From Flavobacteriaceae bacterium (GTDB lineage Bacteria; Bacteroidota; Bacteroidia; Flavobacteriales; Flavobacteriaceae), in assembly GCA_002702895.1 (NCBI GenBank), contig PACX01000008.1, positions 1 through 48,387 on the forward strand: 48,387 nt of DNA, in the 5' to 3' direction. The translations under genes and the position numbers were made by a program. Positions 15,163 to 23,325 of the stretch are shown here, in pieces; positions within the stretch are counted from its first letter, which is position 1, and each line of letters starts with the position of its first letter. Below the pieces are notes generated by a model that saw only the letters and a list, made by a program, of their open reading frames with translations, did not search any database and was not told the origin of the DNA.

Positions 15163-15800
15163 ATGAATTTATAAATAAAAATATTATAGATTATGTGGAG
15201 TTTAATTCACAACAAGAACCAAGCTTACTTAAAGAATTAAACAAAGAAACTAATTTAAAAATTCTTAATCCAAGAATGTTGTGTAGTAGTTATCAAGGAA
15301 GGGTGTTGTCAATTATTTCTAAAATCATAAAACCAAAAAAAGTATTAGAAATTGGAACGTATACAGGATATTCTGCCTTATGTATTGCAGAAGGATTAGA
15401 TCATAATGGTATTATTCATACCATTGATATAAACGAAGAACTAAAGGATATTCAAAATAAATATTTTATCAAATCAGGACTTGTAAATCAAATTCAACAA
15501 CATGTAGGAAATGCTCTAAAAATCATTCCTAAAATTAATGAGATTTTTGATTTTGTTTATTTAGACGCAGACAAAGAAAATTACATTGAATATTTTGATT
15601 TAATAATAGATAAAATTATTTCTGGCGGTGTACTAATATGTGATAATGTTCTATGGAGTGGAAAAGTTTTAAATCCTAAAAATCAAGATTTAATAACTCA
15701 AAAATTAATTGAATTTAATAAATTATTAAAAAAAGATAAAAGATTAGATACTATTATTCTTCCAATTAGGGATGGACTGTCTATATGTAGAAAAATTTAA
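15159..15800 (+). CDS. O-methyltransferase, class I SAM-dependent (COMT-like)
   Basis: A 213-residue member of the O-methyltransferase family 3 (caffeoyl-CoA/catechol OMT type), which transfers methyl from SAM to a hydroxyl group. SAM motif I is VLEIGTYTGYSALC (residues 62-75), followed by IHTIDIN, the FDFVYLDADKENY acidic metal-binding segment and the GGVLICDNVLWSGKV motif. Length and order are normal. It overlaps flavin reductase by 4 bp upstream and tatA by 4 bp at the convergent 3' ends. The substrate is unknown. Confidence 0.9.
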   Translation: MNEFINKNIIDYVEFNSQQEPSLLKELNKETNLKILNPRMLCSSYQGRVLSIISKIIKPKKVLEIGTYTGYSALCIAEGLDHNGIIHTIDINEELKDIQNKYFIKSGLVNQIQQHVGNALKIIPKINEIFDFVYLDADKENYIEYFDLIIDKIISGGVLICDNVLWSGKVLNPKNQDLITQKLIEFNKLLKKDKRLDTIILPIRDGLSICRKI

Positions 15801-16072
15801 AGGTTTCTTTTTATAGATCCTCCTAAATCTTCAATTTTTTCTTTTACGTTATCAATATCCTTTTTTAAAGATTTTGTGTCTATTCCTTTAGATTTTGCAC
15901 TTTTATTAATTTCACTTTTAACTTCATCTGTGGCATCTCTAACTGCACGAATACCTTTTCCAAGTCCCTTAGAAAGCTCAGGAATTTTATCTGCTCCAAA
16001 AACAAGTAAAATAACGAGACCTATCAAAAGAATTTCTGGACCACTAATAAATAAAAAATGGAAATGATTCAT
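15797..16072 (-). CDS. tatA: Twin-arginine translocase subunit TatA/TatE family
   Basis: A 91-residue Sec-independent translocase subunit that forms the protein-conducting assembly for folded proteins. One N-terminal helix (about residues 9-25, SGPEILLIGLVILLVFG) is followed by the conserved amphipathic start GADKIPELSKGLGKGIRAVRDATDEVKSEI and a charged tail. The FG hinge and the GKGI pattern fit TatA better than TatB. It starts 2 bp after the stop of the M1 peptidase gene, an unusual tight link. Other tat genes are not in this window. Confidence 0.9.
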   Translation of the reverse strand: MNHFHFLFISGPEILLIGLVILLVFGADKIPELSKGLGKGIRAVRDATDEVKSEINKSAKSKGIDTKSLKKDIDNVKEKIEDLGGSIKRNL

Positions 16073-16074
16073 TA

Positions 16075-18375
16075 CTAACCTTTTATTTTATTTTTAAAAT
16101 CATCAAATTCAGAATTTTCTTGCTTTTTTGGCCATGAATTATTAGATGTATCAATATCAGCAGTTTCAAAATCCGGATCTAAAGATATATTAATAATTTT
16201 CTTATTAGAAGTAATCACTTTACTTACTTCTTTATCATTTTTTCTCCAAACTTGAGCTGGATATTTTACTCTTTCTTTAGATCCATCCTCAAATTCATAT
16301 TCAACTATAATTGGCATCACGAGTCCTCCTGGCTTATCAAAAACAATTTCATAGAAATACTTTGGGATTTTGAAATTTGTAATTTCATCATCACTATAAT
16401 TTTCATTTAAATAATTATTTAAAAGTTTAGAATTTTCTAATGGATTTCCGTCTTTAAGGTTTTCAGAATCATTTTCAAACTTTTCAAAATAAACCATTGG
16501 TCTTAATCTATTCATAGGAATTCCTCTTTCTTCCATTACTTTTCTCATCTCTTTACCAGGACCAGGTGAAACATAATATTGATTAACTTCTTTTATACCT
16601 ATATCCACATAGTCAGTTGTATAAAACCATCCCCTCCAAAACCAATCTAAATCGACTGCAGATGCATCTTCCATAGTTCTAAAGAAATCTTCAGGTGAGG
16701 GATGTTTAAACATCCATCTTTTGGAATATACTTTAAAAGCATGATCAAACAATTCTTTACCCATAATAGTCTCTCTAAGAATATTCAAAGCTGTTGCTGG
16801 TTTCCCATAAGCATTAGGACCTAAACTATAGACGTTTTCAGGGTTAGACATAATTGGTGCTAAAAAATTTTGATCAACACTCATATATCTCGTAATCATT
16901 TTAGCTGGACCTCTATCAGATGGGAAATTTTCAAGTGGATATACTATTTCAGGATAATCTTTTCCTAGTTTTTGTTCAGTAACATATTGAACAAAAGTAT
17001 TGATCCCTTCATCCATCCAAGCCCATTGGCGTTCATCATTATTAACTATCATTGGAAACCAGTTATGACCAATTTCATGTATAATAACTCCAATCATCCC
17101 AAATTTCACATCATCTGAGTATGAACCATCAATGTTAGGTCTTCCAAAATTAAAGCATATCATTGGATATTCCATTCCAATTTGTTTTGCATGTACTGAA
17201 ATAGCCTTGTGGTAAGGGTAATCAAAAGTATAATCAGAGTAAGTTTTTAAAGTTTCTGCAACTGTAATAGTTGAATAATCTTCCCAAAGGGGATTTCCTT
17301 CCTTTGGATAAAGGGAAACTGCCATTACATCCCTATTACCGATTTTAACTGCCATCATATCCCAAATGTATTTCCTTGATGAAGCAAAAGCAAAATCTCT
17401 AACATTTTCTGCTTTAAAATGCCATGTCTTCTTGTTATTTGAGAAACTTTTTTCAGCCTCTTCTGCTTCTGCTTGAGTCACAATCATGACAGGTTTATCA
17501 AATGTTTTTTTTGCTTTATTATACCTTTTAATCATTTCTTTAGAAAAAACATCTTTTCTATTTTGTAATTTTCCTGTTGCATCTAAAATATGATCAGCTG
17601 GAACAGTAATTTTAACATCATAATCTCCAAAAGGAAGGGCAAATTCGCCATCTCCCCAAAATTGATAATTTTGCCAACCTTCAACTTCATTATAAACGGC
17701 CATTCTAGGGAAAAATTGAGCAATAATATATGATCTATTTCCATCACTAGGAAAAGTTTCATAACCAGATCTTCCATCTTGATTTACATGATCTTGTATA
17801 TTATACCACCATTTAATGGAAAAAGAAAATTTTTCACTATTCCTCAATACTTTTGGAAGATCAATTCTCATCATTGTCTGATTTACAAAGTGAGATAATG
17901 GATTTCCATCTTCATCTCTAACATAATCAATATTAAATCCCCCGTCAAAAGGTTCATTTAAAAACTCATTGGTAAATCCAGATGGACGGTAAAATGGTCT
18001 AACTCCAGAACCATCTATTTTTAAGGATGGAGAATCTTTTTTCCTCACATTCTGATCTAATTGAACCCAAAGATATTCTAAATTATCTGGAGAATTATTT
18101 GTATATGTTATAGTTTCTTCACCATAAATTCTTTTATTTCTATCATCTAACTCTATATTGATTTTGTAATCGGCTTGTTGTTGGTAATAAGCAGGACCTG
18201 GGGCACCAGCAGCAGTTCTAAACATGTTAGGTGAAGAAAATTCCTGATACATTTGTCTAAACTTATTAATATTTGAATGTCCTTTTTGTTTTTCATTAGA
18301 ATTATTTTCCTGAGAATAAAAAAAAGGTGAAATGACAATTGAAATTAATACCAAAAGAATTTTCTTAGATTTCAT
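16075..18375 (-). CDS. Secreted M1-family metallopeptidase
   Basis: A 766-residue zinc aminopeptidase-like enzyme with a signal peptide (MKSKKILLVLISIVISPFFYSQ). The catalytic HEIGH (433-437) and Glu456 in WMDEG give the HExxH-x18-E site. The substrate-recognition GxMEN region is replaced by GMEYPM (400-405), as is common in this Bacteroidota subgroup. The N-terminal beta domain (YKINIELDDRNKRIYGEETI) precedes it. No T9SS C-terminal sorting domain is seen, so a periplasmic location is likely. It is the fourth gene of a leftward operon with two CPD-like proteins and DUF6702 upstream and tatA downstream. Confidence 0.92.
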   Translation of the reverse strand: MKSKKILLVLISIVISPFFYSQENNSNEKQKGHSNINKFRQMYQEFSSPNMFRTAAGAPGPAYYQQQADYKINIELDDRNKRIYGEETITYTNNSPDNLEYLWVQLDQNVRKKDSPSLKIDGSGVRPFYRPSGFTNEFLNEPFDGGFNIDYVRDEDGNPLSHFVNQTMMRIDLPKVLRNSEKFSFSIKWWYNIQDHVNQDGRSGYETFPSDGNRSYIIAQFFPRMAVYNEVEGWQNYQFWGDGEFALPFGDYDVKITVPADHILDATGKLQNRKDVFSKEMIKRYNKAKKTFDKPVMIVTQAEAEEAEKSFSNNKKTWHFKAENVRDFAFASSRKYIWDMMAVKIGNRDVMAVSLYPKEGNPLWEDYSTITVAETLKTYSDYTFDYPYHKAISVHAKQIGMEYPMICFNFGRPNIDGSYSDDVKFGMIGVIIHEIGHNWFPMIVNNDERQWAWMDEGINTFVQYVTEQKLGKDYPEIVYPLENFPSDRGPAKMITRYMSVDQNFLAPIMSNPENVYSLGPNAYGKPATALNILRETIMGKELFDHAFKVYSKRWMFKHPSPEDFFRTMEDASAVDLDWFWRGWFYTTDYVDIGIKEVNQYYVSPGPGKEMRKVMEERGIPMNRLRPMVYFEKFENDSENLKDGNPLENSKLLNNYLNENYSDDEITNFKIPKYFYEIVFDKPGGLVMPIIVEYEFEDGSKERVKYPAQVWRKNDKEVSKVITSNKKIINISLDPDFETADIDTSNNSWPKKQENSEFDDFKNKIKG

Positions 18376-18413
18376 AATATTATAAATTTTTGATGTTAAA
18401 TTTAATAAAAAGA

Positions 18414-18905
18414 TTATAACTCAAACAAGATATCAGGTCTGTTTTTTCTAAGTATATAACTCTTTCTCTGAGAACCTTTTTTTACATGAATAATATTTTG
18501 TTGATCCTCAAATAAATCAAAGAGAATTGTATTTTTAATTTCAAAAAATTTAAAAGGTTTCAATTTTTCAATCTCCATATATAAAACAATCACTTCATTT
18601 TTTTTTTCAGCTCCTAAATAAAGGAATTCAAGTTTATTTCCATCAATGATAAAACTTAGGTTAGAGATCAAATAATCTTCAATTTTAGATTTAGACTCTA
18701 TTAAATTTAAGTTTTCAACTAATCCTAAATCCAGTTCATAATTTTTTTTAATAACATTGGTAAAATCATCTTCAAATACTCTTATAACAATTTGTAATGA
18801 ATTTAAATCATCTCTGTATTCATATAGTCCTGTGCTAACATAATACTTATGAATACTAAATCCATATAAAATAAATACAAAAATTATTTTTAACTTATTA
18901 TTCAT
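18414..18905 (-). CDS. DUF6702 family protein, exported
   Basis: A 163-residue exported protein of the DUF6702 family. The start MNNKLKIIFVFILYGFSIHKYYVS gives a signal peptide ending before the conserved HKYYVS. Then come LQIVIRVFEDDFTN, LSFIIDGNKLEFLYLG and a closing LFDLFEDQQNIIHV, all family hallmarks. The function is unknown, although it recurs beside M1 metallopeptidase genes in Flavobacteria (from memory). ATG 18905 is used; it overlaps the preceding CPD-like gene by 8 bp. A 38-bp gap separates it from the M1 peptidase gene. Confidence 0.85.
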   Translation of the reverse strand: MNNKLKIIFVFILYGFSIHKYYVSTGLYEYRDDLNSLQIVIRVFEDDFTNVIKKNYELDLGLVENLNLIESKSKIEDYLISNLSFIIDGNKLEFLYLGAEKKNEVIVLYMEIEKLKPFKFFEIKNTILFDLFEDQQNIIHVKKGSQRKSYILRKNRPDILFEL

Positions 18906-19707
18906 TAATCGAATTATAAAATTTATCAAAAGATTCTAACACTAAATTATGATTTGAAGATTTAAAATCATTTTCAATATTTGAGTTTTCTACTGCGCCC
19001 AATACAAACTCATACACTTCGTTATCTTTAAGTTCATATTTTTTCATAAAAAAAGTCAAACCATAAAATTCCATCAACTGAACAACTGAACTGAATTGTT
19101 TATCTAAAATTCTTTTCTTTTTAAGATCATCATAATAACCAGAAAGTTGCTTATATACACCCTCAATATCTATTGGCATTAGAGGCAAAAGAAGAACATT
19201 AAGTATAATTTGCGAATCGTTTTTATATACTATTCTTTCTTCTCTTTTACCCTTGAATCCTGGAACACCAACATCATCAAAATTAATTTGATTTTTGATA
19301 CCAGACTCTAACATGTCATTTAATATATTCCCTGTTAAATTATGAGGGCGCACTTCAACATTATCAAGCTCATTTACAAAAGGTTCAATATAAACCTTTA
19401 TTAAATCCTGACTAAAGACTTTTGAATTTATTACAATAATATGGGGTTTAATCTGTATAGATGATATTATAATCGTATCATTTTTCTTTACACCAATGGA
19501 AAATAATCCTTTCTGATTTGTAATTGATTTTGCACCACTACTTTTGTTAATTATATGTATTCCACTCAGATTTAGAGAGTCACTAACTACTTCACCTTTA
19601 AATGATTTATAATTTTGATTGGTTTGAGAAAAAATAATTTGCATCCCTAAAAAAAGAAAACAAAAAATTACTTTAACCCCTTTTAAGTATCTTTTTATAT
19701 TTATCAC
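18898..19707 (-). CDS. Carboxypeptidase-regulatory-like domain protein (copy B)
   Basis: A 269-residue exported protein with signal VIFCFLFLGMQIIFSQ. Next is a CarboxypepD_reg-like beta-sandwich (about residues 35-110: FKGEVVSDSLNLSGIHIINK, KSITNQKGLFSIGVKKNDTI). The C-terminal helical part has no known motif. This beta domain is the same module found at the N-terminus of many TonB-dependent receptors, but there is no barrel here. The apparent start is GTG (19705-19707), 35 bp inside the 3' end of copy A. The C-terminal part resembles copy A (FFMKKYELKDNEVYEFVLGA versus FFIFNLGIPKEKIAEFLLFC), so the pair looks like an old tandem duplication. Function unknown. Confidence 0.82.
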   Translation of the reverse strand: MINIKRYLKGVKVIFCFLFLGMQIIFSQTNQNYKSFKGEVVSDSLNLSGIHIINKSSGAKSITNQKGLFSIGVKKNDTIIISSIQIKPHIIVINSKVFSQDLIKVYIEPFVNELDNVEVRPHNLTGNILNDMLESGIKNQINFDDVGVPGFKGKREERIVYKNDSQIILNVLLLPLMPIDIEGVYKQLSGYYDDLKKKRILDKQFSSVVQLMEFYGLTFFMKKYELKDNEVYEFVLGAVENSNIENDFKSSNHNLVLESFDKFYNSINE

Positions 19708-20422
19708 TTTGCTTAACTAAAAAATCAATTAACTGGAATTCATTACTTTTTTTGAATAAGAATTTTGAAGGAAATTTTTCATCGCAAAACAATAAAAATT
19801 CGGCAATTTTTTCTTTTGGTATTCCTAAATTAAAAATAAAAAAAGCATCATCATAAACTTCTCTAAGCAGGTTACTAGGTTTATAAGAAAAATTACTAGA
19901 ATTTTCAGCTATATCATCTTTAGAACTTGATTTAGCAATAGTTTTATATAAATTAATAAAATTAAGTCCATTATTAAATCTTCCTGATTGTAATATTTGA
20001 TTCTCTAATCTAGTTGATTTATCAAAACTATAGTCTATTCTTTTAAATTCTTCTTTTTTTAAATCTATAAATTTCTCGGTGTTTTCAGGACTTACAACTA
20101 CTTCATCTAATTCTGTTACTTTTTCATTTACATCAATTACAATTCTACTTTTTTGTAAAATATCTTTATTGATTACTAAAGATCTTATTTGATATTGAAC
20201 AGATGAAAAAACTAACCTATCATTAAGCTTTACTTTAATTTCAAATTCTCCATCATTGTCAGTAATAGTTGCCTCTTGAGAAGTATTATTAATTACATTA
20301 GCTGAAACAACATTATAATCTTTATATAATACTTTTCCTCTTATCCAAGTTCTATAATCTGATTGTGAAAATGAGAAATTAAATATAAAAAAAATAAGAA
20401 AAAAATTTATTGCAAACCTCAT
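19673..20422 (-). CDS. Carboxypeptidase-regulatory-like domain protein (copy A)
   Basis: A 249-residue exported protein (signal MRFAINFFLIFFIFNFSFSQ) with a CarboxypepD_reg-like domain at about residues 25-110 (IRGKVLYKDYNVVSANVIN, ATITDNDGEFEIKVKLND, VTELDEVVV). A roughly 130-residue charged helical tail follows. The ELDEVVV motif is the usual end of this domain in outer-membrane receptors. No membrane barrel or peptidase follows. It is the first protein gene of the operon, only 16 bp after tRNA-Gly, and overlaps copy B by 35 bp. Probably periplasmic or outer-membrane associated; the role is unknown. Confidence 0.84.
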   Translation of the reverse strand: MRFAINFFLIFFIFNFSFSQSDYRTWIRGKVLYKDYNVVSANVINNTSQEATITDNDGEFEIKVKLNDRLVFSSVQYQIRSLVINKDILQKSRIVIDVNEKVTELDEVVVSPENTEKFIDLKKEEFKRIDYSFDKSTRLENQILQSGRFNNGLNFINLYKTIAKSSSKDDIAENSSNFSYKPSNLLREVYDDAFFIFNLGIPKEKIAEFLLFCDEKFPSKFLFKKSNEFQLIDFLVKQSDKYKKILKRG

Positions 20423-20438
20423 TATTAAAAATTAATTG

Positions 20439-20511
20439 AGCGGGAAACCGGGTTCGAACCGGCGACATTCAGCTTGGAAGGCTGACGCTCTACCAACTGA
20501 GCTACTCCCGC
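20439..20511 (-). tRNA. tRNA-Gly (anticodon TCC)
   Basis: A 73-nt cloverleaf on the minus strand. The acceptor GCGGGAG pairs with TTCCCGC, followed by discriminator T. The D arm lies in GCTCAGTTGGTAGAGC, anticodon stem TCAGC/GCTGA has loop CTTCCAA (anticodon TCC), and the T arm is GCCGG-TTCGAAC-CCGGT. CCA is not encoded. Confidence 0.96.
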
Positions 20512-20518
20512 ATTACTA

Positions 20519-20526
20519 CAAATATA
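20519..20526 (-). promoter_or_regulatory. -7 element (TATATTTG) for tRNA-Gly and the CPD/DUF6702/M1/tatA operon
   Basis: Exact TAnnTTTG on the minus strand, ending 7 nt before the tRNA 5' end. No separate promoter fits in the 16 bp between the tRNA and copy A, so the tRNA and five protein genes probably share it. Confidence 0.6.
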
Positions 20527-20592
20527 ATATTAATGGTTATTTATATCTAAGATTGCATTAATTAAAAAATTATATTATTAAATTTATAATAA

Positions 20593-21036
20593 ATGTATGT
20601 TGTTTTAAAGAAAGTTAGTGCAAATGATTTGCTATCAATAAGAAGTAAAATATTGAGAAATAATGCTAGTTTTAATTATTGTAAGTATGAAGGCGACGAT
20701 TTAGAGAGTTCATTTCATATTGGCGCGTATTTAAACAATAAAATAGTCGGAGGTGTTACTCTAATTAAAAATAAATCAACTTACAAAAAGCTAACAAACT
20801 GTTATCAACTTAGAGGAATGTGTGTTTTAGAAAATTTTCAAAAAAAAGGTATTGGAAGAAAAATTATAATAGAAGCTGAAAAACATTGTAAAATTTTAAA
20901 GATTGAAAATATTTGGATGAATGCCAGAGTAAAAGCAGCTAATTTCTATTTAAATCTAAATTACATTGATTTGGGGTTTCGTTATGAAATTAAAGGTATT
21001 GGATTACATTATTTTTTATATAAAGAATTACAATGA
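20593..21036 (+). CDS. GNAT-family N-acetyltransferase
   Basis: A 147-residue acyltransferase of the GNAT superfamily that transfers acetyl from acetyl-CoA to an amine. The acetyl-CoA binding motif A is visible as LRGMCVLENFQKKGIGRKII (the Q/RxxGxG/A loop is QKKGIG), followed by the helix EAEKHC and motif B around ANFYLNLNYIDLG. The substrate cannot be told from sequence. It overlaps the downstream M15 peptidase by ATGA, so they are co-translated. Confidence 0.88.
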   Translation: MYVVLKKVSANDLLSIRSKILRNNASFNYCKYEGDDLESSFHIGAYLNNKIVGGVTLIKNKSTYKKLTNCYQLRGMCVLENFQKKGIGRKIIIEAEKHCKILKIENIWMNARVKAANFYLNLNYIDLGFRYEIKGIGLHYFLYKELQ

Positions 21037-21743
21037 ATTTAAACATAAACTTATTGCTATTTTTAATACTTTGTAATATTAATTTTTCTCAAACCAGCAT
21101 GGATTTAGACATAATTCAAGGAATAAAAAATCCCAATTTAGTTGGAGATACAATTAAACTTGAAAAAAATACTTTTGATGCTTTTAATAGAATGCTAATC
21201 GCTGCAAAAAGAGATGGTATAGACCTAAAAATTGTTTCTGCATACAGAGGATATGACCGACAAAAACTTATATGGAATACAAAATTTAAAAAATTTACTA
21301 CAGAATTTAACTTGAATCCTACTCAAGCAATTTATGAAATAATTAGATTTTCTACTATCCCTGGAACTTCTAGACATCACTGGGGAACAGAAGTTGATAT
21401 TATTGACAATAATTATCCTGATGAAGAAGATGTATTAATTGCGGAAAAATTTGAAAAAGGGGGTGTCTTCTTCAAAGTTAAAAGTTGGCTCAATATAAAT
21501 TCTGAAAAATTTGGATTTTACATTACATATGATAACAATCCTAATAGGAAGGGATTTGAACATGAACCATGGCACTATAGTTATGCGCCTATTTCAAAAA
21601 AAATGCTTTCATTATTTATAAAATCAGATTTAAAAAAAGCTATTAAAAAAGATGAAATTAAGGGTTCTGCATATTTTACTGACGATTTTATAGAAAAATA
21701 TAAAAAAGAATATATTTTAGATATAAATAAGGATTTGAAATAA
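21033..21743 (+). CDS. M15-family D-alanyl-D-alanine carboxypeptidase
   Basis: A 236-residue exported VanY/LAS-type peptidase that trims peptidoglycan stem peptides. Signal peptide MNLNINLLLFLILCNINFSQ is followed by VSAYRGYDRQ. The zinc site is SRHHWGTEVD (residues 113-122), matching SxHxxGxAxD with Glu for Ala, and a C-terminal EPWHYSY supplies the catalytic and zinc residues. Length is typical. It follows the GNAT gene with a 4-bp overlap and lies 54 bp before gpmI. Confidence 0.92.
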   Translation: MNLNINLLLFLILCNINFSQTSMDLDIIQGIKNPNLVGDTIKLEKNTFDAFNRMLIAAKRDGIDLKIVSAYRGYDRQKLIWNTKFKKFTTEFNLNPTQAIYEIIRFSTIPGTSRHHWGTEVDIIDNNYPDEEDVLIAEKFEKGGVFFKVKSWLNINSEKFGFYITYDNNPNRKGFEHEPWHYSYAPISKKMLSLFIKSDLKKAIKKDEIKGSAYFTDDFIEKYKKEYILDINKDLK

Positions 21744-21763
21744 CTATTTCCTTCGATTATAAT

Positions 21764-21771
21764 TATATTTG
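21764..21771 (+). promoter_or_regulatory. -7 element (TATATTTG) upstream of gpmI
   Basis: Exact TAnnTTTG 26 bp before the gpmI TTG start. It is the likely promoter of the gpmI-thioredoxin-map-methyltransferase operon. The nearest upstream TTG (21735-21737) is 26 bp away, longer than usual -33 spacing. Confidence 0.55.
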
Positions 21772-21797
21772 TTTAAAATCTTATTAGTTATCAAATT

Positions 21798-23324
21798 TTG
21801 AAAATTTCAAAAAAAGTTATTTTAATGATTCTTGATGGCTGGGGCATAGCTAAAGATCCTAAAGTATCTGCAATTGATAAAGCGAAAACACCATTTATTG
21901 ATTCTTTATATAATAATTATGCATCTGCAAAGCTTACCACATTTGGAGAAAGCGTTGGATTACCTAGTGGTCAAATGGGCAATAGTGAAGTGGGGCATAT
22001 TAACTTAGGAGCTGGAAGAATAGTTTATCAAGAGTTAACAAAAATTAATCGCGACATTCAGCAAAAAACTTTTCAAAATCAACATATTTTAAAAACTTCC
22101 TTGGAAAATGTAAAACAAAAAAATAAGAAATTACATTTGCTAGGCTTATTATCTGACGGTGGAGTCCATTCCCATATTGATCATTTAGAAGGAATAATTG
22201 ATGCTTGCAATGAAAAGAAAATTGATAATATTTACATCCATGTATTCACAGATGGTAGAGATGTAGATCCTAAATCAGGTTTAAAATTTATTCAAGAATT
22301 AAATAATAAAATTATAAACTCAGAAATAAAAATAGCAACTGTAATTGGCCGTTATTTTTCTATGGATAGAGACAACAGATGGGAAAGAACTAAAAAATCT
22401 TATGATCTTCTCACAAAAGGAATTGGTGAAAAGTCTCAAAATATTTTAGAATCTATTCAATCGTCTTATAACAGGGGGGTGACTGACGAGTTTATTGAAC
22501 CAATTGTAAAAGTAGATAATTTAGGAAATCCAATTGGGAATATTGAAGAAGGGGATTATGTCATTTTTTTCAATTTTAGAACAGACAGAGGAAGACAGTT
22601 AACAAAAGTATTAACCCAAGAAAATTTTTCAGATTTAAAAATGAAAAAATTAAATCTAAATTTTTTAACTATGACTAATTATGACGAATCATTTAAAGGT
22701 ATTGAAACTATATATGACTCAGGAAATATTACAGATACTTTAGGAGAGGTTATAGCAAACAGTAATAAAACTCAAATTAGAATTGCTGAAACAGAAAAAT
22801 ATCCTCATGTAACATTTTTTTTTAACGGAGGAAGAGAAAAACCTTTTAAAAATGAATCTAGAATTTTATGTCCATCTCCGAAAGTTCCAACTTATGATAT
22901 AAAGCCTGAAATGAGTGCATATAAGGTTAAAGATTCTATAATAGAAGAAATAAAAAAAAATAGCACAGATTTTATATGTTTAAATTTTGCTAATCCAGAT
23001 ATGGTTGGACATACTGGAAACCTTGAAGCAGCTATTAAGGCATGCGAAACTGTTGATAAATGTTCATCCGAAATTATTGACTGTGCATTGGAAAAAGAAT
23101 TTTCAATCATAGTTATTGCTGATCATGGCAATTGTGATAAAATGAAAAACTCTGATGGATCACCCCACACAGCTCATACAAAAAATATGGTGCCTATAAT
23201 TATTGTTGATCATAAAATAAAAAAAGTATCTGATGGTATTTTAGCAGATATAGCTCCAACCGTTCTAGATCTAATGAATATAAAAAAACCTAAATTAATG
23301 ACTGGAAAATCTTTAATAAACTGA
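21798..23324 (+). CDS. gpmI: 2,3-bisphosphoglycerate-independent phosphoglycerate mutase
   Basis: Cytosolic glycolytic and gluconeogenic enzyme that interconverts 3- and 2-phosphoglycerate using a Ser-phosphate and two Mn2+. Metal-binding Asp13 lies in LMILDGWG and the catalytic Ser63 in GQMGNSEVGHINLGAGR. Further ligands lie in IADHGNCDKM and HTAHT near the C-terminus. The 508-residue length is normal. Translation appears to start at TTG (21798-21800); no ATG precedes the conserved KKVILMILDG. It is the first gene of an operon, with a 1-bp gap to the thioredoxin-like gene. Confidence 0.96.
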   Translation: MKISKKVILMILDGWGIAKDPKVSAIDKAKTPFIDSLYNNYASAKLTTFGESVGLPSGQMGNSEVGHINLGAGRIVYQELTKINRDIQQKTFQNQHILKTSLENVKQKNKKLHLLGLLSDGGVHSHIDHLEGIIDACNEKKIDNIYIHVFTDGRDVDPKSGLKFIQELNNKIINSEIKIATVIGRYFSMDRDNRWERTKKSYDLLTKGIGEKSQNILESIQSSYNRGVTDEFIEPIVKVDNLGNPIGNIEEGDYVIFFNFRTDRGRQLTKVLTQENFSDLKMKKLNLNFLTMTNYDESFKGIETIYDSGNITDTLGEVIANSNKTQIRIAETEKYPHVTFFFNGGREKPFKNESRILCPSPKVPTYDIKPEMSAYKVKDSIIEEIKKNSTDFICLNFANPDMVGHTGNLEAAIKACETVDKCSSEIIDCALEKEFSIIVIADHGNCDKMKNSDGSPHTAHTKNMVPIIIVDHKIKKVSDGILADIAPTVLDLMNIKKPKLMTGKSLIN

Positions 23325-23325
23325 T

